The notes beneath the pieces are model-generated. The model made no database searches, was not told the DNA's origin, and saw only the letters and a list, made by a program, of their open reading frames with translations. A stretch of DNA of 37,854 nucleotides, from positions 1 to 37,854 of the forward strand of contig CADEFD010000025.1 in assembly GCA_902826515.1 (NCBI GenBank), written 5' to 3'. This DNA is from an uncultured Acidobacteriota bacterium. GTDB taxonomy: Bacteria; Acidobacteriota; Vicinamibacteria; Vicinamibacterales; UBA2999. The stretch's first letter is position 1; each line of letters opens with the position of its first letter. Positions 10,080 to 17,972 of the stretch are shown here, piece by piece. A program made the position numbers and the translations under genes.

Positions 10080-10606
10080 GCGTCGTCCGTGTGCTCGCGC
10101 GGTACCGCGTCGCGCTCGGCGGCCTGATGGCCGCCGTCACTCTGTGGTTCGCGCATCCCAGCGGCACGACCCTGCTGGCCGGCGGCGCCGTCGCGGCGCT
10201 CGGCGCGGCGCTGCGTCTCTGGGCCGCCGGACACGTCGAGAAGAGCCGCGAAGTGACGTCGAGCGGCCCGTACCGCTACACGCGGCATCCGCTCTATCTC
10301 GGCTCGACGATCGTCGGCGTGGGCGTGGCCGTGGCGGCGGCGAATCCGTGGCTGGGCCTGGCCATCGTCGGCTACCTCGTCTCCACGCTGACGGCGGCGA
10401 TGAAGGCGGAAGAAGCGCACCTGCGCGAGAAGTTCGGCGAGGCCTACGACCGCTACGCGGCCCGGCAGGCGCCGCTCATGGCCCGCGCGTTCACCTGGGA
10501 GCGCGCCTGGCGCAACCGCGAGCACCACGCGCTCGCCGGCCTCGTGGCAGGACTCTCGCTACTTGCGCTCAAAGTCTGGTATAGTCGTGTTTTCGTCGGG
10601 TTGTGA
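10076..10606 (+). CDS. ICMT/phospholipid-methyltransferase-like integral membrane protein
   Basis: A 176-residue protein with about four membrane segments and the C-terminal block of the isoprenylcysteine carboxyl methyltransferase and PEMT superfamily: GPYRYTRHPLYLGS (about residues 63-76), then EEAHLREKFGEAYDRYAAR. These residues bind S-adenosylmethionine and place the methyl acceptor at the membrane. The acceptor is unknown. Bacteria do not use CaaX prenylation in this context, so the position as last gene of the LPS operon, starting on a GTGA overlap with waaC, suggests a lipid or core modification. That link is inference. Its last codons contain a likely tRNA promoter. Confidence 0.8.
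   Translation: MSVVRVLARYRVALGGLMAAVTLWFAHPSGTTLLAGGAVAALGAALRLWAAGHVEKSREVTSSGPYRYTRHPLYLGSTIVGVGVAVAAANPWLGLAIVGYLVSTLTAAMKAEEAHLREKFGEAYDRYAARQAPLMARAFTWERAWRNREHHALAGLVAGLSLLALKVWYSRVFVGL
10577..10585 (+). promoter_or_regulatory. Extended -10 promoter element for the tRNA pair
   Basis: TGG followed by TATAGT (10580-10585) makes an extended -10 element inside the last codons of the ICMT-like gene. Initiation near 10592 would start about 18 bases before tRNA-Val. There is no convincing -35 hexamer, which is acceptable for extended -10 promoters. It would let the tRNAs be made independently of the LPS operon. Confidence 0.5.
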
Positions 10607-10609
10607 GCC

Positions 10610-10685
10610 GGGCGGTTAGCTCAGTTGGTAGAGCACCGGTTTTACACACCGGCTGTCACAGGTTCGAGTCCTGTACCGCCCACCA
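10610..10685 (+). tRNA. tRNA-Val (anticodon UAC)
   Basis: A 76-base cloverleaf with encoded CCA. The acceptor stem pairs GGGCGGT with ACCGCCC, discriminator A and then CCA at 10683-10685. The D-arm is GCTCAGTTGGTAGAGC. The anticodon stem CCGGT/ACCGG encloses TTTACAC, placing TAC at 10643-10645. The T-arm contains GGTTCGAGTCC. UAC reads valine GUA codons. It begins 3 bases after the upstream stop codon. Confidence 0.97.
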
Positions 10686-10742
10686 CCTGCTGGTAGGCGC
10701 GCGGGGCACGACCTTGACACGGTGGGTGGTCACGAAAAGATT

Positions 10743-10819
10743 GGGGTCGTAGTTCAGTTGGTTAGAACGCTGCCCTGTCACGGCAGAGGCCGCGGGTTCG
10801 AGTCCCGTCGACCCCGCCA
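10743..10819 (+). tRNA. tRNA-Asp (anticodon GUC)
   Basis: A 77-base cloverleaf with encoded CCA. The acceptor stem pairs GGGGTCG with CGACCCC, discriminator G (an aspartate identity base) and CCA at 10817-10819. The anticodon stem CTGCC/GGCAG encloses CTGTCAC, placing GTC at 10777-10779. The T-arm is GCGGGTTCGAGTCCCGT. It lies 57 bases after tRNA-Val and is probably co-transcribed with it. Confidence 0.97.
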
Positions 10820-10837
10820 ATCTCTTCGTTGATTGCT

Positions 10838-11003
10838 CGCCAGCTGGCGGGATCGACGATCTCGCACACGCCGCGGGGGCCTCTGGCCCTCGCGAACGGG
10901 TGCGAGCCTCGGCGAATCCGCCAACATCTTCTCCGCGCCAGCAGGTTGGCCTCCAGACCTGAGCACATCGCCCGCCCTGGCCTCCGTCAGGGCGTTTCTG
11001 TTT
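10838..11003 (+). ncRNA. Folded trailer downstream of tRNA-Asp, candidate small RNA
   Basis: This gene-free stretch carries four consecutive inverted repeats. They are a perfect 12-base palindrome CGCCAGCTGGCG (10838-10849), and a long hairpin at 10861-10906 with outer arms CTCGCAC/GTGCGAG and inner arms of 9 bases with one mismatch around a TCT loop. A hairpin at 10942-10961 and a terminator at 10973-11003 follow. No protein-coding signal is visible. It may be only a processed tRNA 3' trailer, or a stable small RNA made with the tRNAs. The function is unknown. Confidence 0.35.
10973..11003 (+). terminator. Intrinsic terminator after the tRNA pair
   Basis: CGCCCTG (10973-10979) pairs perfectly with CAGGGCG (10988-10994) around an 8-base loop and is followed by TTTCTGTTT. 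This is the clearest Rho-independent terminator in the window. It separates the LPS/tRNA unit from the penicillin-binding protein gene and argues against translating that gene's ORF from any start before 11003. Confidence 0.8.
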
Positions 11004-11024
11004 CCGGGCGCCAAACGTAGTACC

Positions 11025-13433
11025 GTGGGGGGACGCCGCTCCCCTCGGCGCGTGGCTCGCCACACCGTGCGTATCGCCTCATTTCTGGCACGTCCATTCG
11101 TCCAGCGCGCTTCGGCGCGCTTGCGGTCGTTCATCGCCCGCTGGCCGCGGCTGGCCGCTGCCGCCGCCGCGTGCGTGATGGCCGCGCAGCTCGCCGTGGT
11201 CATCGGCGTGCCGTGGACGATCCACGCCGTCGTCTCCGGCCTGCCGAGCATCGCCGACGTCAGGCGCATGGGCGAGATGGCCCAGGCGACGGTGTTCTAC
11301 GACGTGAAGGACCAGCCGGCCTTCACCATCTTCGAGGAGCGCCGCTTCGAGGTGCGCCTGGCCGACGTCTCGCCGCATCTCGTGAATGCGCTCGTCGCCA
11401 TCGAAGACCAGCGCTTCCGCTCGCACTGGGGCGTGGATGTCGTGCGTATCGTCGGCGCCATGCTGGCCAACGTGCGCGAAGGGCGCCTGGCGCAGGGCGG
11501 CAGCACGCTCACCCAGCAGCTCGCCCGTCAGAGTTTCCTCACCCTCGACAAGACCTACACGCGCAAGGTCCAGGAAGCCCTGCTCGCGCTGCGCATCGAG
11601 CAGCAGTATTCGAAGGACGAGATCCTCGAGCTGTACCTGAACAAGATGTACTTCGGCGCCGGGCTCTACGGCGCCGAGGCGGCCTCGCTCGGCTACTTCG
11701 GCAAGCCGTCGCGCGAGCTCACGGTGGCCGAAGCGGCGATGATCGCCGGCCTCGTGAAGTCGCCCTCGACGTGGGCGCCGACCGTCAACATGGAGCGGGC
11801 GATGGCGCGGCGCAACGTGGTGCTGGCGTCGATGCGCGAGATGGGCGTCATCGACGAGGCCACGCAGGCCGCGGCGAAGTCGGCGAAGGTGGTGCTGCGC
11901 GACGCGCTGCGCAGCGACGAGCCGTTCGGCCGCTACTTCAAGGAACAGGTGCGGCTCGAGCTCATCGAGCGCTTCGGCCGCGAACGTGTCTACCAGAGCG
12001 GGTTGCGCGTCTACACGACCATCGACGTCGACATGCAGAAGGCGGCGGAGGCCGCCGTGGCGAAGACCCTCGACGACCTGGAGCAGCGGCGCATCGCCTC
12101 GATGAAGGCGCGGAAGAAATCCATCGCGCCCGAAGAGTCGCCGCTCCAGGCGGCCGTCGTCGCCATCGACCCGCGCAGCGGCGCCGTGCGCGCGCTGGTC
12201 GGCGGGCGCAGCTTCGCCGACAGCCGCTTCAACCGCGCTACGCAGGCCAAGCGGCAGCCCGGCTCGGCCTTCAAGACGTTCGTGTACGCCGCGGCGCTCG
12301 AAGCCGGCTACACGCCGGCCACGCTCATCGAGGATCTCGATGCGCCGATCGACACCCTGCAGGGCGCGTGGACGCCGGAAGACGGCCATTCCGACGCCGC
12401 CGAGATGACGATGCGCGCGGCGCTCAAGATCTCGAGCAACCGCGCCGCCGTGCGGATGCTCGAGATGATCGGCCCGCCGGCGGCGGTGTCGTACGCGGCG
12501 AAGCTCGGACTGCCGGGGCTGCCGGCCGTGCCGTCCCTCGCGCTCGGCTCGGGCGAAGTCACCCTCTTCGACATGACGTCGGCCTACGGCGCGTTCGCCG
12601 CCGAGGGCCAGTGGCACAAGCCGTCGCTCGTTCGCCGCGTCGAGGATCTCGACGGCAGCGTCCTCTACACCGCCGAAGACACGGCGGTGCAGGCCGTGAA
12701 GGCCGACACCGCGTTCCTGATGACGTCGATGCTGCAGGAAGTGATCGACGGCGGCACGGCGTGGAAGGCGCGGCAGCTCGGCTTCCGCCTGCCGGCCGCC
12801 GGCAAAACGGGCACCACGAACGACTACCGCGACGCCTGGTTCGTCGGCTACACGAAGTCGCTCGTGAGCGGCGTGTGGGTCGGCTACGACACGCCGAAGC
12901 CGATTCTGCCGGGCGCCGCCTACGCGGCCGATGTCGCCGTGCCGCTCTGGGCGCGCTTCATGGCGCCGGCGACGGCGAACGACCAGCCCGAATACTTCAG
13001 CGCGCCGCGCGGCGTCGTCGCGGTGCAGATCTGCCGGCTCTCGGGGAAACGTCCGGCCGGCGGCTGCGACGCGGTGCCGGTGACGCTCGAGGACGGCGGC
13101 CACACCGAGCAGTCGATGATCCGCACCGAATATTTCGCGGCCGGCACCGAACCCGGCGACTCGTGCCACCTGCACGTCGGCCGCTCGCTGCTCGGGCGCT
13201 TCGCGAACTGGATCACGGCGCCCGGCGGTCAGACCGCCCGCGGCGCCGGCACGGCCGATGCGGCCGAGGAACCGGCGGCCGCACCGGCGGTGTCGCCGGC
13301 GCAGCAGGCGCCGGCCGTGGTCGAGGCGCCCGAGCCGCCGAAGAAACGCGGCTTCTGGGGCCGGCTCTTCGGCCGCGGCGATCGCGACGAGAAGAAGCCC
13401 GAGAAGAAAGACCCGCCGCCCCGGCGCCGGTAG
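11025..13433 (+). CDS. Class A penicillin-binding protein (transglycosylase/transpeptidase, PBP1A type)
   Basis: A bifunctional peptidoglycan synthase of about 802 residues. After a basic cytoplasmic tail comes one membrane anchor (about residues 38-62). The GT51 domain has the catalytic EDQRF with Glu127, GGSTLTQQ and the block RIEQQYSKDEILELYLN. The transpeptidase domain has SAFK with nucleophile Ser414 and Lys417, the SSN motif at 470-472 and KTG from Lys594. The C-terminus is a lysine- and proline-rich tail. The start is uncertain: GTG at 11025 is preferred because the ORF before it contains a terminator, with GTGs at 11052 and 11067 as alternatives. The ORF shows no ATG before the membrane anchor in this region. 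Confidence 0.93.
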   Translation: MGGRRSPRRVARHTVRIASFLARPFVQRASARLRSFIARWPRLAAAAAACVMAAQLAVVIGVPWTIHAVVSGLPSIADVRRMGEMAQATVFYDVKDQPAFTIFEERRFEVRLADVSPHLVNALVAIEDQRFRSHWGVDVVRIVGAMLANVREGRLAQGGSTLTQQLARQSFLTLDKTYTRKVQEALLALRIEQQYSKDEILELYLNKMYFGAGLYGAEAASLGYFGKPSRELTVAEAAMIAGLVKSPSTWAPTVNMERAMARRNVVLASMREMGVIDEATQAAAKSAKVVLRDALRSDEPFGRYFKEQVRLELIERFGRERVYQSGLRVYTTIDVDMQKAAEAAVAKTLDDLEQRRIASMKARKKSIAPEESPLQAAVVAIDPRSGAVRALVGGRSFADSRFNRATQAKRQPGSAFKTFVYAAALEAGYTPATLIEDLDAPIDTLQGAWTPEDGHSDAAEMTMRAALKISSNRAAVRMLEMIGPPAAVSYAAKLGLPGLPAVPSLALGSGEVTLFDMTSAYGAFAAEGQWHKPSLVRRVEDLDGSVLYTAEDTAVQAVKADTAFLMTSMLQEVIDGGTAWKARQLGFRLPAAGKTGTTNDYRDAWFVGYTKSLVSGVWVGYDTPKPILPGAAYAADVAVPLWARFMAPATANDQPEYFSAPRGVVAVQICRLSGKRPAGGCDAVPVTLEDGGHTEQSMIRTEYFAAGTEPGDSCHLHVGRSLLGRFANWITAPGGQTARGAGTADAAEEPAAAPAVSPAQQAPAVVEAPEPPKKRGFWGRLFGRGDRDEKKPEKKDPPPRRR

Positions 13434-13441
13434 GGCCGCGC

Positions 13442-14434
13442 ATGCCGTTTCGCGACGTCGTCGGTCATCGTCATCTCACGGCCCTGCTGTCGCGCGCGGT
13501 GTCGCGCGGCACGGTGCCGCCCACGCTGCTGCTGGCCGGTCCGGCCGGCGTGGGGAAGTGGCGCGTCGCCCGCGCCATCGCCGAGGCCCTGAACTGCCTG
13601 GCGCCGGTCGAGGGCGATGCCTGCGGCACCTGCCGCGCCTGCGATCGCATCGGCCGCGACATGCATGTGGACGTGCTGGCGCTCGTGCCCGACGACACCG
13701 GCAAGATCAAGGTCGAGGAGGTGCGCGACGTCCTCGACAAGTGCGGGTACCGGCCCTTCGAAGGCCAGCGCCGCGTCGTGCTCATCCGCGACGCCGACGC
13801 GCTGCTCGAGTCGGCGCAGAACGCGCTGCTGAAGTCGCTCGAAGAGCCGCCGCCGGCCACCGTGTTCGTTCTGACCTCGGCCTCGCCGGATGCGCTCCTG
13901 CGCACCGTGCGCTCGCGCACCATGCGCCTCACCTTCGGCCGCCTGCCGGTGGACGACATCGTGCAGCTCCTCGTGCGCGACCATGCGATGGCCGAACCCG
14001 ACGCGCGCCGCGTGGCCATGCTCGCCGATGGCAGCCTCGGCGCCGCCCTCGCCCTCGGCTCGACGGCGCTCGCCGACATGCGCGACGCCGCGACCCTGCT
14101 GCTGCGCGCCGCCAGCGCCGCCGACCTCGGCGCCCGGCTCGCCATCGCCAAGTCGGTCGTGGGCGAGAAGAAACCCGAGCGCACGCGGCAGGAAATGCAG
14201 GCGCTGCTCCACCTGGCCTCGTCGATCGTGCGCGACGTCGCGGTGCTGCACGCCGGCGCCGACCGGCGCCTGCTCGCCAACGGCGACATGGGCGACACCC
14301 TCGACCGCCTGGCTCGCGCCCTGCAGCCCGCCGCCGCCCGCCAGGCCTTCGCGACCCTCGACCGCGGCCTGAGCGCGCTCGAACGCAACGCCGGCCCGAA
14401 GCTCGTCACGGAGTGGATCTGCGCCGAGATCTAG
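13442..14434 (+). CDS. holB: DNA polymerase III delta' subunit
   Basis: A 330-residue clamp-loader protein. It has the P-loop region AGPAGVGK ending in Lys39 and a four-cysteine zinc module (Cys52, 61, 64, 67; spacing x8, x2, x2). The conserved segments LIRDADALLESAQNALLKSLEEPP and TVRSR follow; the latter corresponds to the SRC/arginine-finger segment but lacks the final Cys. The residue after Lys39 is Trp instead of Ser/Thr, so ATP binding is unlikely, as in E. coli delta'. This favours HolB over DnaX. Length also fits delta'. It starts 8 bases after the penicillin-binding protein gene and is probably co-transcribed. Confidence 0.88.
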   Translation: MPFRDVVGHRHLTALLSRAVSRGTVPPTLLLAGPAGVGKWRVARAIAEALNCLAPVEGDACGTCRACDRIGRDMHVDVLALVPDDTGKIKVEEVRDVLDKCGYRPFEGQRRVVLIRDADALLESAQNALLKSLEEPPPATVFVLTSASPDALLRTVRSRTMRLTFGRLPVDDIVQLLVRDHAMAEPDARRVAMLADGSLGAALALGSTALADMRDAATLLLRAASAADLGARLAIAKSVVGEKKPERTRQEMQALLHLASSIVRDVAVLHAGADRRLLANGDMGDTLDRLARALQPAAARQAFATLDRGLSALERNAGPKLVTEWICAEI

Positions 14435-14488
14435 CGGCATCGCCGGATCGCCGGATCGCAGCCGTCGTGTCATTATCTGGACGACCCC

Positions 14489-15373
14489 ATGAAGCCTCGT
14501 ATCGCCATCACCGCCGGTGATCCGGCCGGGATCGGGCCGGAGATCGCCGCCAAGGCCGCGGCCGACTGGCGCGTGCGCGCCGTCTGCGAGCCGATCGTCT
14601 ACGACACCACGCCGCCAGTGGCCGTGCCGATCGGCGAAGTGAGCCCGCAGGCCGGGCGGGCGGCGTTCGAGGCCATCGTGCGCGCGGTCGAAGACGCCAA
14701 ACATGGCGTGGTGCAGGCGATGGCCACGGCGCCCGTGAACAAGGCGGCGTTTGCCGCCGCCGGTCTCGGCTGGAAGGGCCACACGGACCTGCTGGCGCAT
14801 CTCTGCGGCGTCTCCGACGTGGCGATGATGTTCCACTCGCCGAAGCTGCGCGTCGTGCTGGCCACCGTGCACGTGCCGCTGCGCGACGTGCCACGCCTCA
14901 TCACCCGCGACCTCATCCTCTCCACGCTCCACATCGCCGCTCAGGAGCTGCCGTACTTCGGCGTGACCGGCACGCCGCGGCTGGCCGTGGCCGGGCTCAA
15001 CCCGCACGCGGGCGAAGGCGGCCTGATGGGCCTCGAAGAAATCGAAGTCATCGTCCCGGCCATCCGCGATGCGCGGCACGACGGGCTGAACGTCACCGGG
15101 CCGGTGCCGGCCGACACGGTGTTCGTTCGGGCGGCGCGCGGCGAGTTCGACTGCGTCATCGCCTGCTACCACGACCAGGGCCTCACGCCGATCAAGCTGC
15201 TGGCGTTCGGCACGGCCGTCAACGTCACCCTCGGCCTGCCGATCGTGCGCACCTCGCCCGATCACGGCACCGCCTTCGACATCGCCGGCAAGGGGATCGC
15301 CGATCCCGGCAGCATGGTGGAGTCGATTCTGCTCGCCGCTGAACTCGCCAAACGGATGGAGTCCACACGGTGA
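14489..15373 (+). CDS. pdxA: 4-hydroxythreonine-4-phosphate dehydrogenase, compact form
   Basis: A 294-residue member of the PdxA family, which oxidises 4-phosphohydroxy-L-threonine in pyridoxal phosphate synthesis. The N-terminus ITAGDPAGIGPEI is diagnostic. The metal-binding histidines appear as GHTD (His98), NPHAGEGG (His173) and YHDQGLTP (His228), and the NAD-side segment RTSPDHGTAFDIAGKG is intact. It is about 35 residues shorter than E. coli PdxA, the missing part lying between the first beta strands (after about residue 38). All catalytic residues remain. A PdxA2-type paralogue acting on another substrate is possible. It lies 54 bases after holB. Confidence 0.87.
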   Translation: MKPRIAITAGDPAGIGPEIAAKAAADWRVRAVCEPIVYDTTPPVAVPIGEVSPQAGRAAFEAIVRAVEDAKHGVVQAMATAPVNKAAFAAAGLGWKGHTDLLAHLCGVSDVAMMFHSPKLRVVLATVHVPLRDVPRLITRDLILSTLHIAAQELPYFGVTGTPRLAVAGLNPHAGEGGLMGLEEIEVIVPAIRDARHDGLNVTGPVPADTVFVRAARGEFDCVIACYHDQGLTPIKLLAFGTAVNVTLGLPIVRTSPDHGTAFDIAGKGIADPGSMVESILLAAELAKRMESTR

Positions 15374-15876
15374 GCACCCGCGGCGCACCCCCGAAAGCGG
15401 CGGCCCGCGCGACGAGCGACGAAGAGACGCTCATCGCCGACAACCGCAAGGCCCACTTCGACTACCACGTGCTCGAGACGTTCGAGGCCGGCGTGCAGCT
15501 GCTCGGCACCGAGGTCAAGGGCATCCGCGAGGGCAAGGCCAGCCTGCGCGACGCCTACGCCCGCATCGACAAGGGCGAGGTGTGGCTGTTCAACGTCCAC
15601 ATCAATCCCTACAGTCATCGCGGCTATGTGGACCACGACCCGAAGCGCAAGCGCAAGCTGCTGCTGCACGCGCAGGAGATCCGCAAGCTCATCGGCAAGA
15701 CCACCGAACGCGGACTGACGCTCGTGCCCCTGCGCCTGTACTTCAAGCGCGGCCGCGTGAAGGTCGCCATTGCCCTCGTCAAGGGCAAACAGGCCCACGA
15801 CAAGCGCGAGACCCTCCGCAAACGCGAGGTCGACCGCGAGACGCGGGCCGCCGTCAAGGAGCGCGCCCGCGCATGA
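15370..15876 (+). CDS. smpB: SsrA-binding protein
   Basis: A 168-residue RNA-binding protein that delivers tmRNA to stalled ribosomes for trans-translation. Conserved blocks are NRKAHFDYHVLETFEAG, LLGTEVKGIREGKASL, HINPYSHRGYVDHDPKRKRKLLLH and the basic C-terminal tail starting near GKQAHDKRETLRKR, which enters the decoding centre. The GTG start overlaps the pdxA stop (GTGA). No tmRNA gene (ssrA), often nearby, was seen in the window. The next gene starts on an ATGA overlap, so pdxA, smpB and the following aminotransferase are coupled. Confidence 0.95.
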   Translation: MSTRGAPPKAAARATSDEETLIADNRKAHFDYHVLETFEAGVQLLGTEVKGIREGKASLRDAYARIDKGEVWLFNVHINPYSHRGYVDHDPKRKRKLLLHAQEIRKLIGKTTERGLTLVPLRLYFKRGRVKVAIALVKGKQAHDKRETLRKREVDRETRAAVKERARA

Positions 15877-17024
15877 GTCAGGTGCCGTCGCTGCCCCCCA
15901 TCCCGTTCAACCGGCCCGCCGTGGCCGGCCGCGAGCGGGAGTACATGGAGCAGGCCCTGGCGTCGGGCCATCTGTCGGGCGACGGCGCCTTCACCGCCCG
16001 CTGCCACGCGATGCTCGAGGCGATCACCGGCGCGCCGAAGGTGCTGCTCACGACCTCGTGCACGCACGCGCTCGAGATGGCGATGCTGCTGCTCGGCCTC
16101 GCACCCGGCGACGAGGTCATCTGTCCCGCCTTCACGTTCGTGTCGTCGGTGAACGCGTTCGTGCTGCGCGGCGCCCGTCCCGTGTTCGTGGACATCCGCC
16201 CCGAGACGCTCAACATCGACGAGCGGCTGGTCGAGGCCGCGATCACGCCGCGCACGAAGGCGCTGCTCGTCGTGCACTACGCCGGCGTCGGCTGCGAGAT
16301 GGCGGCGCTCATGGCCATCGCGGCCCGCCACGGCCTGGCCGTCGTCGAAGACAACGCGCACGGCCTCTTCGGCCACTACGGCGGGCAGGCGCTCGGCAGC
16401 TTCGGCGCCATCTCGACGCTCAGCTTCCACGAGACCAAGAACCTCACCTGCGGCGAGGGCGGCGCGCTCGTGCTGAACGACGGCACGCTCGCCGAGCGGG
16501 CCGAGATCATCCGCGAGAAGGGCACCAACCGCAGCCGCTTCTATCGCGGCCAGATCGACAAGTACACGTGGGTCGACGTCGGCTCGAGTTACCTGCCGTC
16601 GGACCTGCTGGCCGCGTATCTCTGCGCGCAGCTCGAAGCCCGCGACCTCGTGCAGGCCCGCCGCCGCGCCATCTGGGACGGTTACGATGCCGCGCTGGCC
16701 GAGTGGGCGGATGCCCATGGCATCGGCCGGCCGCAGGTCCCCGCGCACTGCAGCCACCCGGCGCACATCTACTACCTGCTGCTGCCGTCGCTCGAGGCGC
16801 GCACGCGCCTGCTCGCCGACCTGCGCCGCGCGCTCATCCTCGCGACCTTCCACTACCAGCCGCTGCACCTCTCGGACATGGGCCGGCTGTTCGGGGGCCG
16901 CGACGGGCAGTGTCCCGTCACCGAGGACATCGCCGATCGGCTCGTGCGCCTGCCGGTGTTCTTCGATCTGAGCGCGCCGGATCAGGCGCGGGTCGTCGAG
17001 GCGCTGCGCGCCTTCCGCCCCTAA
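15873..17024 (+). CDS. rffA: dTDP-4-amino-4,6-dideoxygalactose transaminase (RffA/WecE type)
   Basis: A 383-residue PLP-dependent aminotransferase of the DegT/DnrJ/EryC1 family. The N-terminus IPFNRPAVAGREREYMEQAL-x-SGHLSGDG closely follows the RffA/WecE pattern, which forms dTDP-Fuc4N from dTDP-4-keto-6-deoxyglucose. The cofactor lysine is Lys189 in SFHETKN. Conserved CTHALEMA and PAFTFVSSVNAF segments bind PLP phosphate and substrate. No rmlA or rmlB for its substrate is in the window. It starts on an ATGA overlap with smpB and ends with its stop overlapping the convergent reductase gene by 4 bases. The substrate call is by motif; other DegT sugar transaminases are possible. Confidence 0.85.
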   Translation: MSQVPSLPPIPFNRPAVAGREREYMEQALASGHLSGDGAFTARCHAMLEAITGAPKVLLTTSCTHALEMAMLLLGLAPGDEVICPAFTFVSSVNAFVLRGARPVFVDIRPETLNIDERLVEAAITPRTKALLVVHYAGVGCEMAALMAIAARHGLAVVEDNAHGLFGHYGGQALGSFGAISTLSFHETKNLTCGEGGALVLNDGTLAERAEIIREKGTNRSRFYRGQIDKYTWVDVGSSYLPSDLLAAYLCAQLEARDLVQARRRAIWDGYDAALAEWADAHGIGRPQVPAHCSHPAHIYYLLLPSLEARTRLLADLRRALILATFHYQPLHLSDMGRLFGGRDGQCPVTEDIADRLVRLPVFFDLSAPDQARVVEALRAFRP

Positions 17025-17893
17025 GCCGGCGGCAGCGTCCGCACGTAGCGGGCGATGGCGTCGCGCCAGAGCGGCATCATCACGCCGTGCGCGGCGAGCG
17101 CCGCATTCGACAGCGCCGCGTACGTGGGCCGGCGGGCCGGGAACGCCGCGGGATCGAACGGCACGGGCGTGACCGCGCGGTCGGGATCGACACCAGACTC
17201 CACCGCAATAGCGCGCGCCACGTCCACCCACGTGCCGTGGCCGGAGTTCACGCAGTGGTAGAGCCCGAACGGCACGTCGCCGGCGAGAACCGCGGCGGCG
17301 GCGTCGGCGAGATCCGGCACGTACGACGGCGTCACCGTGCGGTTGGCGAACGCCTTCACCGTGTCGCCGCGGCGGATGGCGGCGGCGAGGCGGTCGAGAC
17401 TGCTCTTGGCGCGGCTGCCGCCGAAGAGACTCGCCACCCGCAGCACGTAGTGTTTCGCCGCGCGCTTTGCGAGGATCTCGCCGAGCAGCTTCGACTGCGC
17501 GTAGATGCTGCGCGGGCTGATCGGCGCATCTTCGCGCATCGGGCCGGGATCGACGGCCGGGTCGAAGACGAAGTCGGTGCTGTAGTGCAGCAGCACCGCG
17601 TGTTCCCGCGTGGCGGCGTCGGCCAGCACGGCCAGGGCCAGCCCGTTGGCGGCAAGCGCCGCCTGCGGATCGCGCTCGGCGCCGTCCACGTCGTTGTACG
17701 ACGCGCAGTTGATGATGACGTCTGGCGTCACGGCGCGCGTGACGCGCGTGACATCGGCCGTCGAGGTGATGTCGCACTCCTGCCGCGTCACCGCGGTGAG
17801 CGCGCAGTGGCCGTCGAAACGGGCGCGGATGGCCCCGGCCAGCTGGGCGCCCGCGCCGGTGAGCAGGACTCGCGTGGTGGGGGTGAGCGGCAT
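17021..17893 (-). CDS. dTDP-4-dehydrorhamnose reductase-like SDR protein (RmlD family)
   Basis: A 290-residue extended short-chain dehydrogenase. It has the nucleotide motif LLTGAGAQLAG near residues 10-20, the STDFVFD segment (Ser105, Thr106, Asp107) and the catalytic Y-x3-K as YAQSK with Tyr131 and Lys135, the arrangement seen in RmlD. RmlD makes dTDP-L-rhamnose from the 4-keto sugar. The other rml genes are absent, so a related sugar-reductase role is open. The start at MPLTPTTRVLL is chosen because the ORF upstream is a shadow of the divergent transferase gene. It is the only minus-strand gene inside the plus-strand polysaccharide block. Confidence 0.8.
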   Translation of the reverse strand: MPLTPTTRVLLTGAGAQLAGAIRARFDGHCALTAVTRQECDITSTADVTRVTRAVTPDVIINCASYNDVDGAERDPQAALAANGLALAVLADAATREHAVLLHYSTDFVFDPAVDPGPMREDAPISPRSIYAQSKLLGEILAKRAAKHYVLRVASLFGGSRAKSSLDRLAAAIRRGDTVKAFANRTVTPSYVPDLADAAAAVLAGDVPFGLYHCVNSGHGTWVDVARAIAVESGVDPDRAVTPVPFDPAAFPARRPTYAALSNAALAAHGVMMPLWRDAIARYVRTLPPA

Positions 17894-17899
17894 ACGGGC

Positions 17900-17952
17900 G
17901 GCGGGACGGCCCGCCAGGACAGAACCGCGGGACCCGAGCGACACAGTATCAT
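17900..17952 (+). promoter_or_regulatory. Divergent control region with hairpin and TATCAT element
   Basis: Between the RmlD-like gene and the fused transferase lies a perfect 6-base hairpin GGCGGG/CCCGCC (17900-17905/17910-17915) and TATCAT (17947-17952), a 5/6 match to the -10 consensus on the plus strand. No -35 hexamer stands out. The element would start transcription about 15 bases before the transferase ATG. Confidence 0.4.
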
Positions 17953-17972
17953 CAGACGACTTCGTCCGACAC

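Noticed and set aside
10714-10742. TTGACA, 17 bases, AAGATT between the two tRNAs as a promoter for tRNA-Asp
   Set aside because: The -10 would touch the first base of the tRNA, so transcription would begin inside the mature tRNA. The -10 match is also poor.
10833-11024. N-terminal extension of the penicillin-binding protein back to 10833
   Set aside because: It would run through the intrinsic terminator and the folded trailer, and the added residues resemble no family member.
10610-11024. Integration site at the tRNA genes
   Set aside because: No integrase gene, no duplicated tRNA 3' end and no composition change were seen on either side.
13442-14434. DnaX (tau/gamma) instead of delta'
   Set aside because: The P-loop lacks the Ser/Thr after Lys39, and the protein is only 330 residues without the DnaX C-terminal domains.
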